Shown here in pieces: positions 8,780-18,853 of a DNA stretch of 23,448 nucleotides. This stretch comes from Larix sibirica (taxonomy: Eukaryota; Streptophyta; Pinopsida; Pinales; Pinaceae): assembly GCA_004151065.3 (NCBI GenBank), contig NWUY0300007122.1, positions 25,982 to 49,429 on the forward strand, given 5' to 3'. Position numbers and translations under genes: made by a program. Position 1 is the first letter of the stretch. Each line of letters opens with the position of its first letter. The notes beneath the pieces were generated by a model. That model saw only the letters and a list, made by a program, of their open reading frames with translations, had not been told where the DNA came from and ran no database searches.

Positions 8780-9560
8780 AATTAGTCAAAATTGTTTCTA
8801 ATTTTGGTGAAGTATTTTAGGAACATGAAGGATTACCTCCTAAGAGAAAGATCCAACATGACATCCATTTGCAACAAGATGCTCCTCTACCTAACATTGG
8901 TTTGTATAGGTCATCAGTGATCGAGAATGAAGAAATGAAAAACAAGTACAAGAGTTGATCGAGAAAGGATTCGTATGGCCAAGTATTTCTCCATGTGGAT
9001 CACCTATTGTGTTGGTAACAAAGAAATATGGCACGTGGAGAATGTGTGTGTTTTCAAGCTTTGAACAAAATCAGAGTGAAAAATCGTTACCCTCTTCCTT
9101 TTATTAATGATTTGTTAGATGAATTGAAGAATGCAATTTATTTTACTAAGTTAGACTTAAGAAGTGGTTATCATCAAGTAAGGATATTTGAAGGAGATAT
9201 TTGGAAATCCACTTTTAAAACAAAGCAAGGTCTATTTGAATGGTTAGTGATTGCCTTTGGGATTTCTAATTCTCCTACTACGTTCATATGAGTCATGAAT
9301 GATGCATTTAGACCATTCATAGATTATTTTGTGATAGTCTACTTATATGATATTCTTATTTTTAGTAAAACTTGGGAAGATCAGGTTGAACATGTAAAGA
9401 ATTTTTTAGATGTTTTGAAAAGGGAGAAGTTATATCTAAAGATGCTGAAATGTGAATTTGGTAAAACATATTTAGTTTATTTGGGCTATATTATAGGGGG
9501 TGGTGAATTGAATATAGATCTCTCTAAAATTGAGGTCATCATCAAATGAACTAATCCTAA
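8780..9560 (+). pseudogene. Gypsy reverse transcriptase relic
   Basis: Recognisable motifs run in order: LPPKRKIQHDI (8829-8861), ALNKIRVKNRYPLPFINDLL (about 9058-9117), FTKLDLRSGYHQVRI (9142-9186), KTKQGLFEWLVIAFGISNSP (9220-9279), and the active-site box YLYDILIFSKT (about 9343-9373), where family members have Y-x-D-D. The second-strand motif LKMLKCEFGKTYLVYLGYII follows at about 9436-9495. A TGA replaces a codon at 9289. A one-base loss near 8943 and a two-base loss near 9047 shift the frame and then cancel out. The changed Asp alone would abolish polymerase activity. Confidence 0.9.
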
Positions 9561-10140
9561 TAATGTAATTGAAGTTAGAAGTCTCCCAGGAGCAGTTCAA
9601 TATTAGAGGAACTTTATTGTTAACTTTTAATTTATTGCATCTCCTTTACATGCTTTGAAAAGTACCAAGCAAGTCTTTCAGTGGGGAGGAAATTAGCAAA
9701 AATCCTTTGACACTTTGAAATAAATTATCAGCACCACACTAGTGCTAGCATTTCCAGATCTACATCAACCATTTGAAATTGAGACCAATGTGAATGGCTA
9801 TGCCATCGGAGCATTGTTAATGCAAATAATAAAGCCAATTTGTTAGCATTCTGAAACCTTTTCAAAATCTATAATTAATTATCCAACCTATGACAATGAA
9901 TTATATGATTTGGTTCAAAGTGTGAAGAAGTAGAAACATTACATGATGGGAAAGGATACAATCATACATACAGATCATTAGGCTCTACAATTCCTTCAAT
10001 ATCAAACCAAGCTACAAAAGTCAAGGAAATTTTGATGGATAGTACTCTTGCAACAATTCCATTTAGTCATCAAGTATAAGAAAGGTATAAATAACAAAGT
10101 TGTTGATATGTTATCAAGTCCTTCTTTGAATGCATCCATT
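9561..10140 (+). pseudogene. Gypsy RNase H relic
   Basis: Reading through several stops, the frame gives LVLAFPDLHQPFEIETNVNG followed by YAIGALLMQ (about 9739-9825), then YPTYDNELYDLV (9880-9915), TIIHTDH (9958-9978) and FHLVIKYKKGINNKVVDMLS. This is the standard gypsy RNase H order. The first catalytic Asp (normally E-T-D) is Asn. At least six in-frame stops (for example TAG at 9604 and 9931) show complete decay. Confidence 0.85.
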
Positions 10141-10572
10141 TTTTTGTGGCATAGTTCTTTAGCACATAAAAGTTATGTTGAACAATATGGCAGCGATTAA
10201 TATTTCAAGGATGTATAAAAAGCACTAACCCATGGATATTAGGTGGAAGAGTTATATTATCATGTTCATAACAAATTGCTATATCATCTTGGAAAATTGT
10301 ACATTCCGCAAGATGAAAGAGTGCATTTACTTTGAGAAGCCCATACTTCTCTTATCTCTAGTCATTTTGGTGTAGGAAAAACTATAACCCAGTTGCAATG
10401 GTATTGTTGTTGGCCCTATATGTCTGAATATGTGTCCAAATATGTAATGGGTCATGTGTTATGTGCTACTTGAAAACCATACAATAAATTTTTTTTGTTT
10501 GGATACACCACTTCTGTACCCTCACTTACTTGATGCTTAAAGAACAAGACTTTTGGTGGTCCAAAAGATTTT
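10141..10572 (+). pseudogene. Gypsy integrase relic, zinc-binding end only
   Basis: The frame gives YHLGKLYIPQDERVHLL, then EAHTSLISSHFGVGKTITQL and QWYCCWPYMSEYV, the integrase HHCC zinc-binding region, ending HVLCAT and a stop at about 10470. The first Cys of the CxxC pair appears to be His. After KPYN only about 90 bases remain before the purine tract. The whole catalytic core (normally several hundred codons with D,D,E) is absent. The last codons (KTFGGPKDFSGEN) look like the far end of a polyprotein, which suggests one internal deletion. Confidence 0.8.
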
Positions 10573-10584
10573 AGTGGGGAGAAT
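10573..10584 (+). other. Gypsy polypurine tract
   Basis: agtggggagaat lies directly before the 3' LTR. A purine tract of this type primes plus-strand synthesis in plant gypsy elements and is often GGGGAGAAT. It supports the 3' LTR start at 10585. Confidence 0.75.
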
Positions 10585-12000
10585 TAGTCCAAGAGGATCC
10601 TCATAAAAATGATCAATATTCATAGTCTCAAATGTTGAAATAAATAACTTCATGATGTAGATATCATCGATATCTTTTTGACGACACTTGAACGGGCCCA
10701 AACGGATGTCGTATGAAGAAGTAATCGCATTCTAAAACTTTTCTCCAACAATTAAAAATTTGCAGGAGTGCCACATGGCAATTCATCACAAACTGCCATG
10801 TGGAATTATGAACAATGATGTGGCATCACCCTTAGTTGACACATGGAAGGTATGGGAAGGCACATATGTACAGGTGGAAGCATGGTTTTGTTTAGGTGGA
10901 ACAATGAGAGGCTGCCACATGGAAACCTATGATTGGACCAGTTGGGCTAAGATTCTAAAATTATGGTTCAAGCACACTAAGTGAGATCAAACTACAAAAC
11001 TCTTAGATACCAACCCAAAACCTTACCAAAACATCTGTGATCAATCCTTAATATGGACAATGCAAGTCTTTTGTTTGAAGTTTATTTACCGAGTGGTTGG
11101 GCAGAAAAAGTGGTCGATAGGAGTTGAACCCGTAACCCCTCCAACGCTAATACAACGCCATTTCCAACACGCTTACATATGTCACTCAACACATATAGTT
11201 ACCTAGTGCTATTTGAAGTGTAAAAGTTGGATATTCAACATAAAAGTCGAGATCAAACCCTGACCGATTTGCTAGTTGCTCAATGATCCAACTAATGCCT
11301 CATCACATGTTTATTGTTCGGTACACCTTGGTTTATCATTTTGATATTATCAGTATATATTTGAAATGATAGGTTGAAGGGGCTTGACTCCTTGACCTCA
11401 CCTTATATAATACAAATTTCTTTGTCATTGCGTGGGAGTTCCATGAGTGGAGAAGGAGGCATATCTAGTTATATTTATTGCAGGAAATTTTTTATGTATA
11501 GGTTGACACCTAAAAGGAAGAAAAAATACTTGAGGGTTGAATCCTATTTGTGGCAGAAACAATGCTTAAACCAGCAAGTGCGAGTTCTGTTTTTTTGAAG
11601 TGTAATGGCCATAATATTTTTTGACCTGTTATTATTATTTGTAGATTGTAAGAGAGGGCATTTTAACCACTCTTGTAGGATTTTGAGAGTGAGAGGGATC
11701 TTGTAGGGATTCTTAAACCTTCTTAAAAACATTGACGACATGTATTTTTCAAGTTGAATACTATAGTTGGTGTATTTCAACATTTGCACCACATAATAGA
11801 TCAGTTACCCATTGGAAGAGGACTCAGAAGTGTAACCCATATTGGGAGAAATCCATTATCAAATTGGTGTTACCTTCATGGTCATGTTGTTTTCATATTT
11901 ACAATCACATATCTACATTTCATTTAAAATTTCTCCATAATTAAGTTTTAAAACTTAAAAATTTACATTTGCATGCAAATTTCCTACTTATTAAAGATCA
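10585..12000 (+). repeat. Gypsy 3' LTR (1416 bp)
   Basis: It begins TAGTCCAAGAGGATCC, the counterpart of TGATCCAGAAGGATCC at 5162 with the TG dinucleotide lost, and ends GATCA at 12000. It contains one copy of the block that is duplicated in the 5' LTR, plus a TATATAAT box (11404-11411). Many substitutions and small indels separate it from the 5' LTR. Confidence 0.92.
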
Positions 12001-12005
12001 ACATT
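12001..12005 (+). repeat. Target-site duplication, right copy (ACATT)
   Basis: Identical to 5157-5161 and directly after the 3' LTR. The copia reading frame continues across the gap if one copy is counted. Confidence 0.93.
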
Positions 12006-12750
12006 CCATTTGTTCTATCTTGCAATGGACAAAACCATTCTCTCAATATCAATTCTAGCTATAGGTGCAAAAGTTTTGAATATTTTAATCAATACCGAGA
12101 TGTTGACTAAAACCATGAGCCACAAGTATAGCCTTGTGCTTGTCAGACTCACCTACAACATTCAACTTGGTCTTGTAGATCCACTTCACTCCTATACAAC
12201 CCTTATCTTTTGGTAAATAGACAAGTTCCCAAGTGTTATTTATTTCTATGGATTCAATTTCTTTATCCATAGATTTCACCCAAAATTCCTCTTTAATAGC
12301 TTCTTCGAAATTTATAGGGTCATATGCAATTAAACAAAAAATCATAAATTGATCTACTTCATCTTCTTGTTCATACAATTCTCCTAAACTTCCAGTCTTC
12401 TTACCTTTAATTCTATTTCTTATTGTGGAAAGAGTGGGATTGGAATCACTACTTACCTTGCATCATGTAGTTTGTTTCCTTCCATAATTGGATGGTTCTC
12501 CATGGTCCTAAGTTCTGGGCATTGTAAAACATGTTGTGCTAGCACCAGGTGTCGACCTTCTAGGCCTATTTGCAGCAGGTGTAGACAACTGTGGGTTTTG
12601 TATTCCACCTTGAACTTGCTTCTCAACTCCATCATAATCCTCTTGAATAAATGTAACCCCCCCTATGACATTTTTATCAATACTTCCATCCCAAGATTCT
12701 TCTTCCTTAAATTCGACATCTCTATTGATTACTCATTTCTTGGTGATGGG
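12001..12750 (-). pseudogene. Copia reverse transcriptase relic, N-terminal part, and linker
   Basis: The minus strand at 12085-12378 encodes copia motifs: NFEEAIKEEFWVKSMDKEIE, NNTWELVYLPKDK and GVKWIYKTKLN, then KAILVAHGFSQHLGID. Below 12085, in another frame, FAPIARIDIERMVLSIA continues to the junction at 12001. A TAG in NKWN's leader and frame changes break it. Upstream (12450-12750), a variable Pro/Ser/Thr-rich linker (STPAANRPRRSTPGAST) separates it from integrase, as usual in copia. Confidence 0.87.
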
Positions 12751-13440
12751 ATTGTAGAGCCTGCATGATTTAGACTCATCATCGTACCCAATGAGGATAG
12801 AATTTTCACTTCTATTTAATCAAGATTCTACCTTAACTGTTTAGGTACATGGGCATAAGCCACACACCCAAAAATTATCATATGAGAAACACTGCAATTC
12901 CTACCACTCCAAGCTTCTTCATGAAATCTATCTTGCACACTGTACTTTTATTTAGGATATACACCGAACAAGCCACCACTTCTCCCCAATAAGAATTTGA
13001 TAGATGATTTTCATTTAGCACACTTCGAGCCATATTCATAATGGTTCAATTCTTTGTTGTTTCCATTCCATTCCGCTGTGATTATATCTAGAAGTATATT
13101 GTTTCTTGATTCCATGATAATTTCAAAATTCAACAAACTCATTTAATTTAAGTTCCCCACCTCTATTTGATGCCAACACCTTAATATACTTGCCACTTTC
13201 TTTCTCAACCATGGGTTTAAACTTCTTAAATATGCTGAAGTTTCAGACTTCTCCTTCAGGATATAAACCCAAGTCTTTAGACTATAATCACCAATAAAAT
13301 TCAAGAGATATGAATTACCTACCAATGAGGGTGTCTATATTGGTCCACATAGGTCTGTGTGTACAAGTTCCAAAGGCACTTTCACTCTGTATGAAAATCC
13401 AAATACAAAATTATCCCTATGATGCTTTACTAAAATACAA
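12751..13440 (-). pseudogene. Copia integrase relic
   Basis: Reading leftwards on the minus strand: VPLELVHTDLCGP (about 13346-13384, first catalytic Asp kept), NSYLLNFIGDYSLKTWVYIL (about 13260-13320, where D-D-Y-S reads G-D-Y-S) and YIKVLASNRGGELKLNEF (about 13140-13190, second catalytic Asp now Asn). Then come TIMNMARSVLNENHLSNSYW and EVVACSVYILNKS (about 12960-13045). The expected catalytic Glu in the N-G-x-x-E segment is not in its usual place. With a stop there as well, the enzyme is dead. Confidence 0.85.
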
Positions 13441-13990
13441 CTCTCACATTATCTCTCTGGCATCTTAATAAAATGAAACACCTTACCGTTTTCTTCTTCT
13501 ACAACAAATTCAGACCTCCAAAATGTAAATTCCCATACCTCAAATTCCATAACCAAGAAACATTTAGTCTCTTAGCTTTGAATGCATTGACAGAAACTGT
13601 CATTTTGCTCCTCATGATCCACAGAAACATTTTATTATTGGTCATATCCACCTTGGATATCAACTTGTAATTTTCTAGGATACTTGTCTAGAATTGTGTA
13701 GACGTTGTCCTTGAAGGGCACTCTATATTTTTTCTCCATGAGATGTCCATGTTTAAGAGGTTATACTTCAAACTAGGTACATAATAGACTTCATCTAATG
13801 TTCTCCTTTATCCATTTCTTGGAAACACAACAACCACACCTTGACCATTAACACTCACCTTTTTATCATTGCCCAATTTCATTTCAAACTTAACACTAGT
13901 GTCCAGATTGGAAAACACAACTTTATTTCCAGTCATGTGATTGCTACAACTACTGTCCAAAAATCAAATGTCTTTTGCATTTTCTTGGAT
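13441..13990 (-). pseudogene. Copia protease and GAG-pre-integrase relic
   Basis: At about 13920-13965 the minus strand reads FLDSSCSNHMTGNK, the copia protease signature, with D-S-S in place of D-S-G. Further left, VKFEMKLGNDKKVSVNGQGV is typical of the protease domain. At about 13505-13640, MTNNKMFLWIMRSKMTVSV and LWNLRYGNLHFGGLNLL form the GAG-pre-integrase block, with both His of the usual L-W-H-x-R-x-G-H motif changed to Asn. Confidence 0.85.
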
Positions 13991-14994
13991 TACATTGCAA
14001 GTGAGAAACATAGGTTTCTCCTTAGTCTCTTCTATGATCTCTTCTACGATGTCTGTAGACATATTCCATCTTCTTTCTACATTGGTTGGCATAATGGACA
14101 AACTTCTTACAGTAAAAACACCGCACTTTGGACCTATCAAGTCTTTCACTTCCTTGTTTCCAATTTTTGTCACTACTGCTACTGCTCTTCCCTATTGTGA
14201 CAACTCTATTCAGATTTCTTCTCAAGTTATGAATAGTTTTTTTCTCTTTATTTTCATGATTTCTTCCTCCTCTTCCTCTGTTTCCAAACCTACCTTTGCC
14301 TCTTTTACAAGATACATTCAACTTGCACTTGAATGCATTCTACAACAAACTATTTTCATATCTATTCATCCTAGAATCTTGTGCTACGAGGGAACTAGTT
14401 AGTTCATCAATATACATCTGAATGATATCTTTTGAATATTCTATAGCTTCTACAGTTTCTACTACAACCTCAAACTTCCTATGCAAAATTATAAGAATTT
14501 TCTTAATCACTCGGATAAGAAAGGAGTTCTCCATACTACCTCAACTAGTTTACTACATTCATGACCTCGGTCATAAACTTGTCTACAGAATCTGATTCCT
14601 TCATCTTCAATATTTCAAAATATCATCTCAAGTTCTACAACTTGCACACTATATTCACCTTGGATACATAGTTGGTTTCAAGAATGTCCCAAGCTTCTTT
14701 TGAAAGTTGGGCATTTGACACCTTTGGAAATATTGTGTCCTCTAGGCCTTGCTGAGTGAGATCTAGATCTCTATTATCATTCTTCATGTTATCCCTCAAT
14801 AGGTCACTTTCATCATTCCTCAAAGGTAAATCAATTGCGTCATCTATGGGATATGGGTATCCAATAGCCACAAAGCTCCATAAATTGTAAGAATGCAACA
14901 ATGTTCTCATTAGAATCATGAAACATAAATCATAGTTTTTCCCTTCCAAGATGGGAACCATGGGTTGAGTCAAATTGCTCGAAGCCATCCCCAA
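13991..14994 (-). pseudogene. Copia gag relic with an intact zinc-knuckle motif
   Basis: The start ATG at 14994 gives MGMASSNLTQPMVPILEGKN, the classic copia gag N-terminus (family: a short leader, then E-G-x-N-Y). SKEAWDILETNYVSKVNIVCKL follows at about 14635-14700. The middle is frameshifted. The segment at 14340-14534 (VETVEAIEYSKDIIQMYIDELT) and the one at 14022-14321 carry the C-terminal part. The zinc knuckle C-F-Y-C-K-K-F-V-H-Y-A-N-Q-C lies at 14079-14120 with correct CX2CX4HX4C spacing. A basic, Gly- and Arg-rich segment precedes it, as expected for nucleic acid binding. Confidence 0.87.
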
Positions 14995-15063
14995 TTACAT
15001 TATTCAACCTAACTGATAAAATCCTAGGGAATGACAATCAGACGCAGGGGAAAGAGCATTGAC

Positions 15064-15080
15064 CTACTATGATACCAAAC
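15064..15080 (-). other. Copia primer binding site
   Basis: The minus strand reads GTTTGGTATCATAGTAGG just inside the LTR. TGGTATCA matches the initiator-Met primer site TGGTATCAGAGC, with later bases diverged. Its position between the LTR (15081 onward) and the gag ATG (14994) fits a copia leader. Confidence 0.75.
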
Positions 15081-15444
15081 TAAGGGGAGAAGGGGAGTTT
15101 ACAAACTCTAAACACACACAGAACATACACAAATCTACAACATAATAATTTTTTATTCTCTTCTCCACATTTTACAAATTTTTCAAAGGCATTTTATTTT
15201 ACATGATGGGATTCTGTAGAATATCCTTCCACTGTATTACTTGAATTTCAAAACTCTCCTCATCTAGAGGCTTCCTTCCGGAGCTGTATAAGGGCTAACT
15301 AAAACGCCCCTAGAATCTGGCAGAGGAATTCTTGCCAAACTCACAATTTTGGGTAGTTTTAAAATTGGGCAATTAGTCTAGAACATGGAACAGGAAATCT
15401 CAATTCCTGAAACTACAAAAATACAATAATAGCAATTTCCAACA
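15081..15444 (-). repeat. Copia 5' LTR (about 364 bp)
   Basis: On the minus strand it starts TGTTGGAAATTGCTATTATT at 15444, a typical copia TGTTGGA start, and runs to the primer site at about 15080. Near its inner end it holds a pyrimidine-rich CTCCCCTTCTCCCC. A length of 300-500 bp is normal for copia LTRs. No second copy exists in the window. The outer boundary is supported only by the TGTTG start. Confidence 0.75.
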
Positions 15445-18130
15445 ATAATTTTTACCAGTTTATATCCCAAAATCACCAAAAAAGCTGGGCGTTTTGGTTG
15501 TTATTTATCCTACGCGCTTCCTTCTGCTTGCCAACAACTGGCTCCTTCAATGCTTGTCCTTCTGCAATTACTGAGTATTCATACCTAATTCCTTGAACCT
15601 TATCCAGATTAACTTCACACATACAGATAACGTCCTTCCTGGATACGCATTTACATCTTGTACTGATGGCATTTAATTCCGCCATTAATATCAATTTATT
15701 TTGGCTCCTTCCAAATCCTTTGCATTCTTCTCTTTAGCCTTCCAACAGTTCCTTTGCATTCTTCTCTTGACTCCTGAAAACCTTGCTTCAATGCAACATC
15801 GGGCTTCTCCATCAACGTTCCAAAATGGTGCTTCACTTGCACACGTCGATACACAAATCCGATCTCACCTTGCCTACACCATTGCAACATCAGCATATAT
15901 CAACAATGGACTCCATCGCACCCCCGACGTGAGTGCCCAAGAAGTTTCAAGCGAGAAAGGCCTCCATAAAATTCAACCATAAAAGCTTTAAAACTCATTG
16001 GTGAATAGATAGACCCCCAATAGGTTTCAATTCACCATGGCGTGCATAACAAGACTTCACATACGCCTCCAAAATATCTAAATGAGGCATATTTGATTTG
16101 TCATTACATCTCAGTTGGTGGAGAAATTACCACCTTCGAACACTCCCCTTAATCTCTATCACCAATAACAACTACAACATTTACAAAATATAATCGTTAC
16201 ATCATAGGACTATCCATTCTATAGCATTTATGATATTTACTTCATGTTTCAAAATTACAAAAGAAAAATATTTTTATTACACAGAAACGAAATGACCTTT
16301 TGATGTGTAAAATTTTTCATCCATGCCAAACAATTGCAGTGGTCCCAACTGCGTACAAAGCTTCACTTTCTTATTCTTTCTCAGAGTCCATAGCCAATAC
16401 TTTGTAATCTTTCTTGTTGTCTTCATCAACTTCAGTGTCACTTTTTTTTCATTCTCATTATTGTATTGGCTTCCTTATACTTACTTCTATCATCGTCAAT
16501 TATAGAATTTATTCCTATCAATTCACCATCTTCCTTCAATTTCTTAATGCCCTTCACTTCAATGGATTTATACCACATCATTAGATGATAATGACACTTT
16601 ATTTCCTAAAAATCTACATCATAAGAATATTCTCCATGGATTCTTCAATTCCACATCTTAAGCATTGCTATACACTTTAACATATTCATCATCAAATTCA
16701 TGAATCTTACCTTCAATAATTTCCATGCATTCAATATCATGCTCTCCTTCTCCTCTTGTAGCTTAGGTTACTACACATGCAATATCAATAGAAGCCTTTT
16801 TCTCATTTATCTCTTCTTTTTCTTTAGCATCACGGTTTACTTCAACACATATACTATTAGCTAGATTGTTCACCACAACATGAATCTCTTCAAAGTCCTC
16901 ATCCTTAGGTTGGATATAAAATTTATTCGTCAATTATTCAATCAGCCTTGTATCTTTGCTAATCTACTTCATTTCTTACTCACTGATGCAATCTTCCTCA
17001 TCATATGTGACTTCCTTTTCATGAAGAACTCCATTTTCTACAACATCGTTGTTGCTTTCTTCTACAAATTTGCTTTTAACTTCCACAACATTAGCATGGA
17101 TCCCTTTATCCTTCATTGTACCTCATTGTACCTACACATTTATAATCAAACAAATTATTAAGAAAAATAAGGATCTCCTTTTGATCCTCTTCTTTAACTC
17201 CTAGAATCTCAATATTTTCTACAACATTCAACTCTTCTTCTGGTCCATAAAAATACTCATTACAACTTCCAAGGAACACTTCATACATTTTTTCATTTTC
17301 AATTGCTACAACAACAATATAGTAATATTTTTTATACTTGGGGGCTTTGCAAGCCATTCTTCAAGAAATTTTAGCTAAACAATGAAACAATCATCCATTT
17401 TTTTACTTGAAAAACTTTTGAATTCTCTAACCTTCAGGTCAAGCTCCTTTAAGTTTTACACTCAGCCTCTTCATGATTGTTTCTTCACTTGCAAATGTAC
17501 CAACTTGCTTCCCAAAAACCTCTTTAGAGTTTCCTTTAACTCAACCTACTAGATAATGTCCGTCAATGATTCACTTCAAATGTTCAAGTGGTTAGCTACA
17601 ACTTGAACCAATTTCTTTGTTCGGATATTTCCCTTCAACGAGGTCTTCTCCACCAATTAGAATTGGAAACTACTCTAGTTGCTTCTAGAAACAATTACTT
17701 ACATTTCATTTCAATCGAATTAGGAACAAAAGAATTTCAAGCATCAACTAACAACCAATAAACCAAGTAATCATCCAACCAACCATTATATATCAAGCCA
17801 ACTATCAATAAGTCAAGCAATGTCATGGCCAACCATTAACTAGACAACTAATTGGGCATTCTAGGCAACTGACCTAGGTTTTTCTTCCTTTCTGATTGTT
17901 GCAATCAAGATATTCTTCATGAGCTTCAACTCTAATTCAATCGTCACTCCAGGATTCAACCTTCTAATATGCCTGCATGACTCTACTTGCTCATGAGGAG
18001 TCCTTTGCACAGCTTGATCAATGAGGGTTCTCCACTTCGAGCATATTTTTCCTTTGAATCTTTCGACTTGAGTCTCTTTTCAAGAGTAAATACACATCGT
18101 GGCCCAATTTTCCCTCTTTCCTTTTTTTCT
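15445..18130 (-). pseudogene. Decayed minus-strand coding relic, unknown family
   Basis: No intact gene, but the minus strand repeatedly gives coding-like stretches between stops. They are KYARSGEP- and VQRTPHEQVESCRHIRRLNP-like residues at 17940-18100; an 83-codon frame at 17106-17357 starting MACKAPKYKKYYYIVVVAIE; acidic, lysine-rich residues (PKDEDFEEIHVVVNNLANSI, DAKEKEEINEKKASID) at 16750-16930; and basic residues (FQESREECKGTVGRLKRRMQ) at about 15710-15780. The plus strand is pyrimidine-rich throughout, in keeping with a Glu/Lys-rich protein on the other strand. Stops and frameshifts are many. It could be a retrotransposon gag-like region or an old gene. The word cctttgcattcttctctt is repeated at about 15717 and 15750. 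Confidence 0.35.
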
Positions 18131-18853
18131 TATTTAGAATCATAGTTACCAAGTTTGAATTTGAATTCATATTTGAATTTGGTATGAAACAAATAAAATT
18201 TAAGTAAATAATTTTTAATTTAAAAAAAAAATTAAAAAAAATATGTCCTTATACCACTAAATTCAATAAAAAGTCACCAATATATAGAAGAAGCCAGAGA
18301 CAAGATGATGAAATAAATGGATGCAATTCCATGTCTAGGAAAGAGGCTTTGAGTAGAGATGAGTTCTACCATATCAAACCCATGCTATTGGACGGGGATG
18401 GTTGGACCAAGTGAGCTACTATAGAACCTGAAGTTTTTTGCTACTATGGATCATGCTTTTCTTCGAGAAGTATTATGGGAATCATTTCTTCTCCTAGAAA
18501 TTTGTTATTTAAAACCTCTCCATTACTTTTGAGATGTATGTACGAGATCCACTTGACACAAGATAAAATAGACAAGTTCCTTCACTATCCCTACTCATCG
18601 ATAATATCTATCTGATCAATAGAATTACAAAGCCAAACAACATTTGAATGTGATATAGTATAGCATTGGGATGCAGGAGATTTACACGATTGTTGGGCTT
18701 TAAGAAGGATTGTTTAACTTCAATCTGTATGCATTATTGCAACTATGTTGAAGACATGTATAGGGATATTTATATGTAAAGGTGATGTGTAAAGATTTGC
18801 TAGAATAACCAAACATAATTAAACCCAATGATTCTCCTCACAAACCGAACTTT
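18131..18853. other. AT-rich intergenic region, nothing recognised
   Basis: This begins with A/T runs (about 18140-18245) containing repeats of atttgaattt. No gene, RNA or element is supported. Scattered words such as gagatgagttctaccatatc have no recognisable context. Confidence 0.4.

Larger units (their letters stand above)
5162..12000 (+). mobile_element. Ty3/gypsy retrotransposon, complete ends, decayed interior
   Basis: A 6839-bp element on the plus strand inside copia. Its 5' LTR starts TGATCC and ends GATCA (5162-6879). A tRNA-Met type primer binding site follows. The interior (6880-10584) encodes gag, protease, reverse transcriptase, RNase H and the integrase zinc-binding region in gypsy order. 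A purine tract (10573-10584) precedes the 3' LTR (10585-12000). ACATT flanks both ends. The two LTRs differ at many positions, so the insertion is old. Stops, small deletions, lost catalytic residues and a missing integrase core make it non-autonomous. Confidence 0.93.
4079..15444 (-). mobile_element. Ty1/copia retrotransposon, minus strand, split by a gypsy insertion and lacking its 3' LTR
   Basis: From right to left the minus strand shows a 5' LTR (15081-15444), a primer binding site, gag with a zinc knuckle, protease, GAG-pre-integrase, integrase, reverse transcriptase and RNase H. This order (integrase before reverse transcriptase) defines Ty1/copia. The reverse transcriptase is interrupted between 12001 and 5161 by the plus-strand gypsy element. 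RNase H similarity ends near 4079 and no second copy of the LTR is found to its left, so the 3' end is lost. Stops, frameshifts and changed catalytic residues show that it is inactive. Confidence 0.9.

Noticed and set aside
12472-12768. Plus-strand frame of 98 codons rich in Cys
   Set aside because: It lies opposite the copia linker and reverse transcriptase region; the Cys content comes from complementary codons.
13841-14402. Plus-strand open frames of 119 and 153 codons
   Set aside because: They lie opposite the copia gag and protease, whose zinc knuckle and protease signature are clear on the minus strand. They are shadows.
15701-15982. Plus-strand frame with a hydrophobic, signal-peptide-like start
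   Set aside because: It starts with TTG rather than ATG, and the opposite strand has more coding-like content there. The hydrophobic start comes from pyrimidine-rich DNA.
16880-17161. Plus-strand frame of 93 codons with hydrophobic segments
   Set aside because: Phe- and Leu-rich translation from pyrimidine-rich DNA; the minus strand is the likelier coding strand of the relic.
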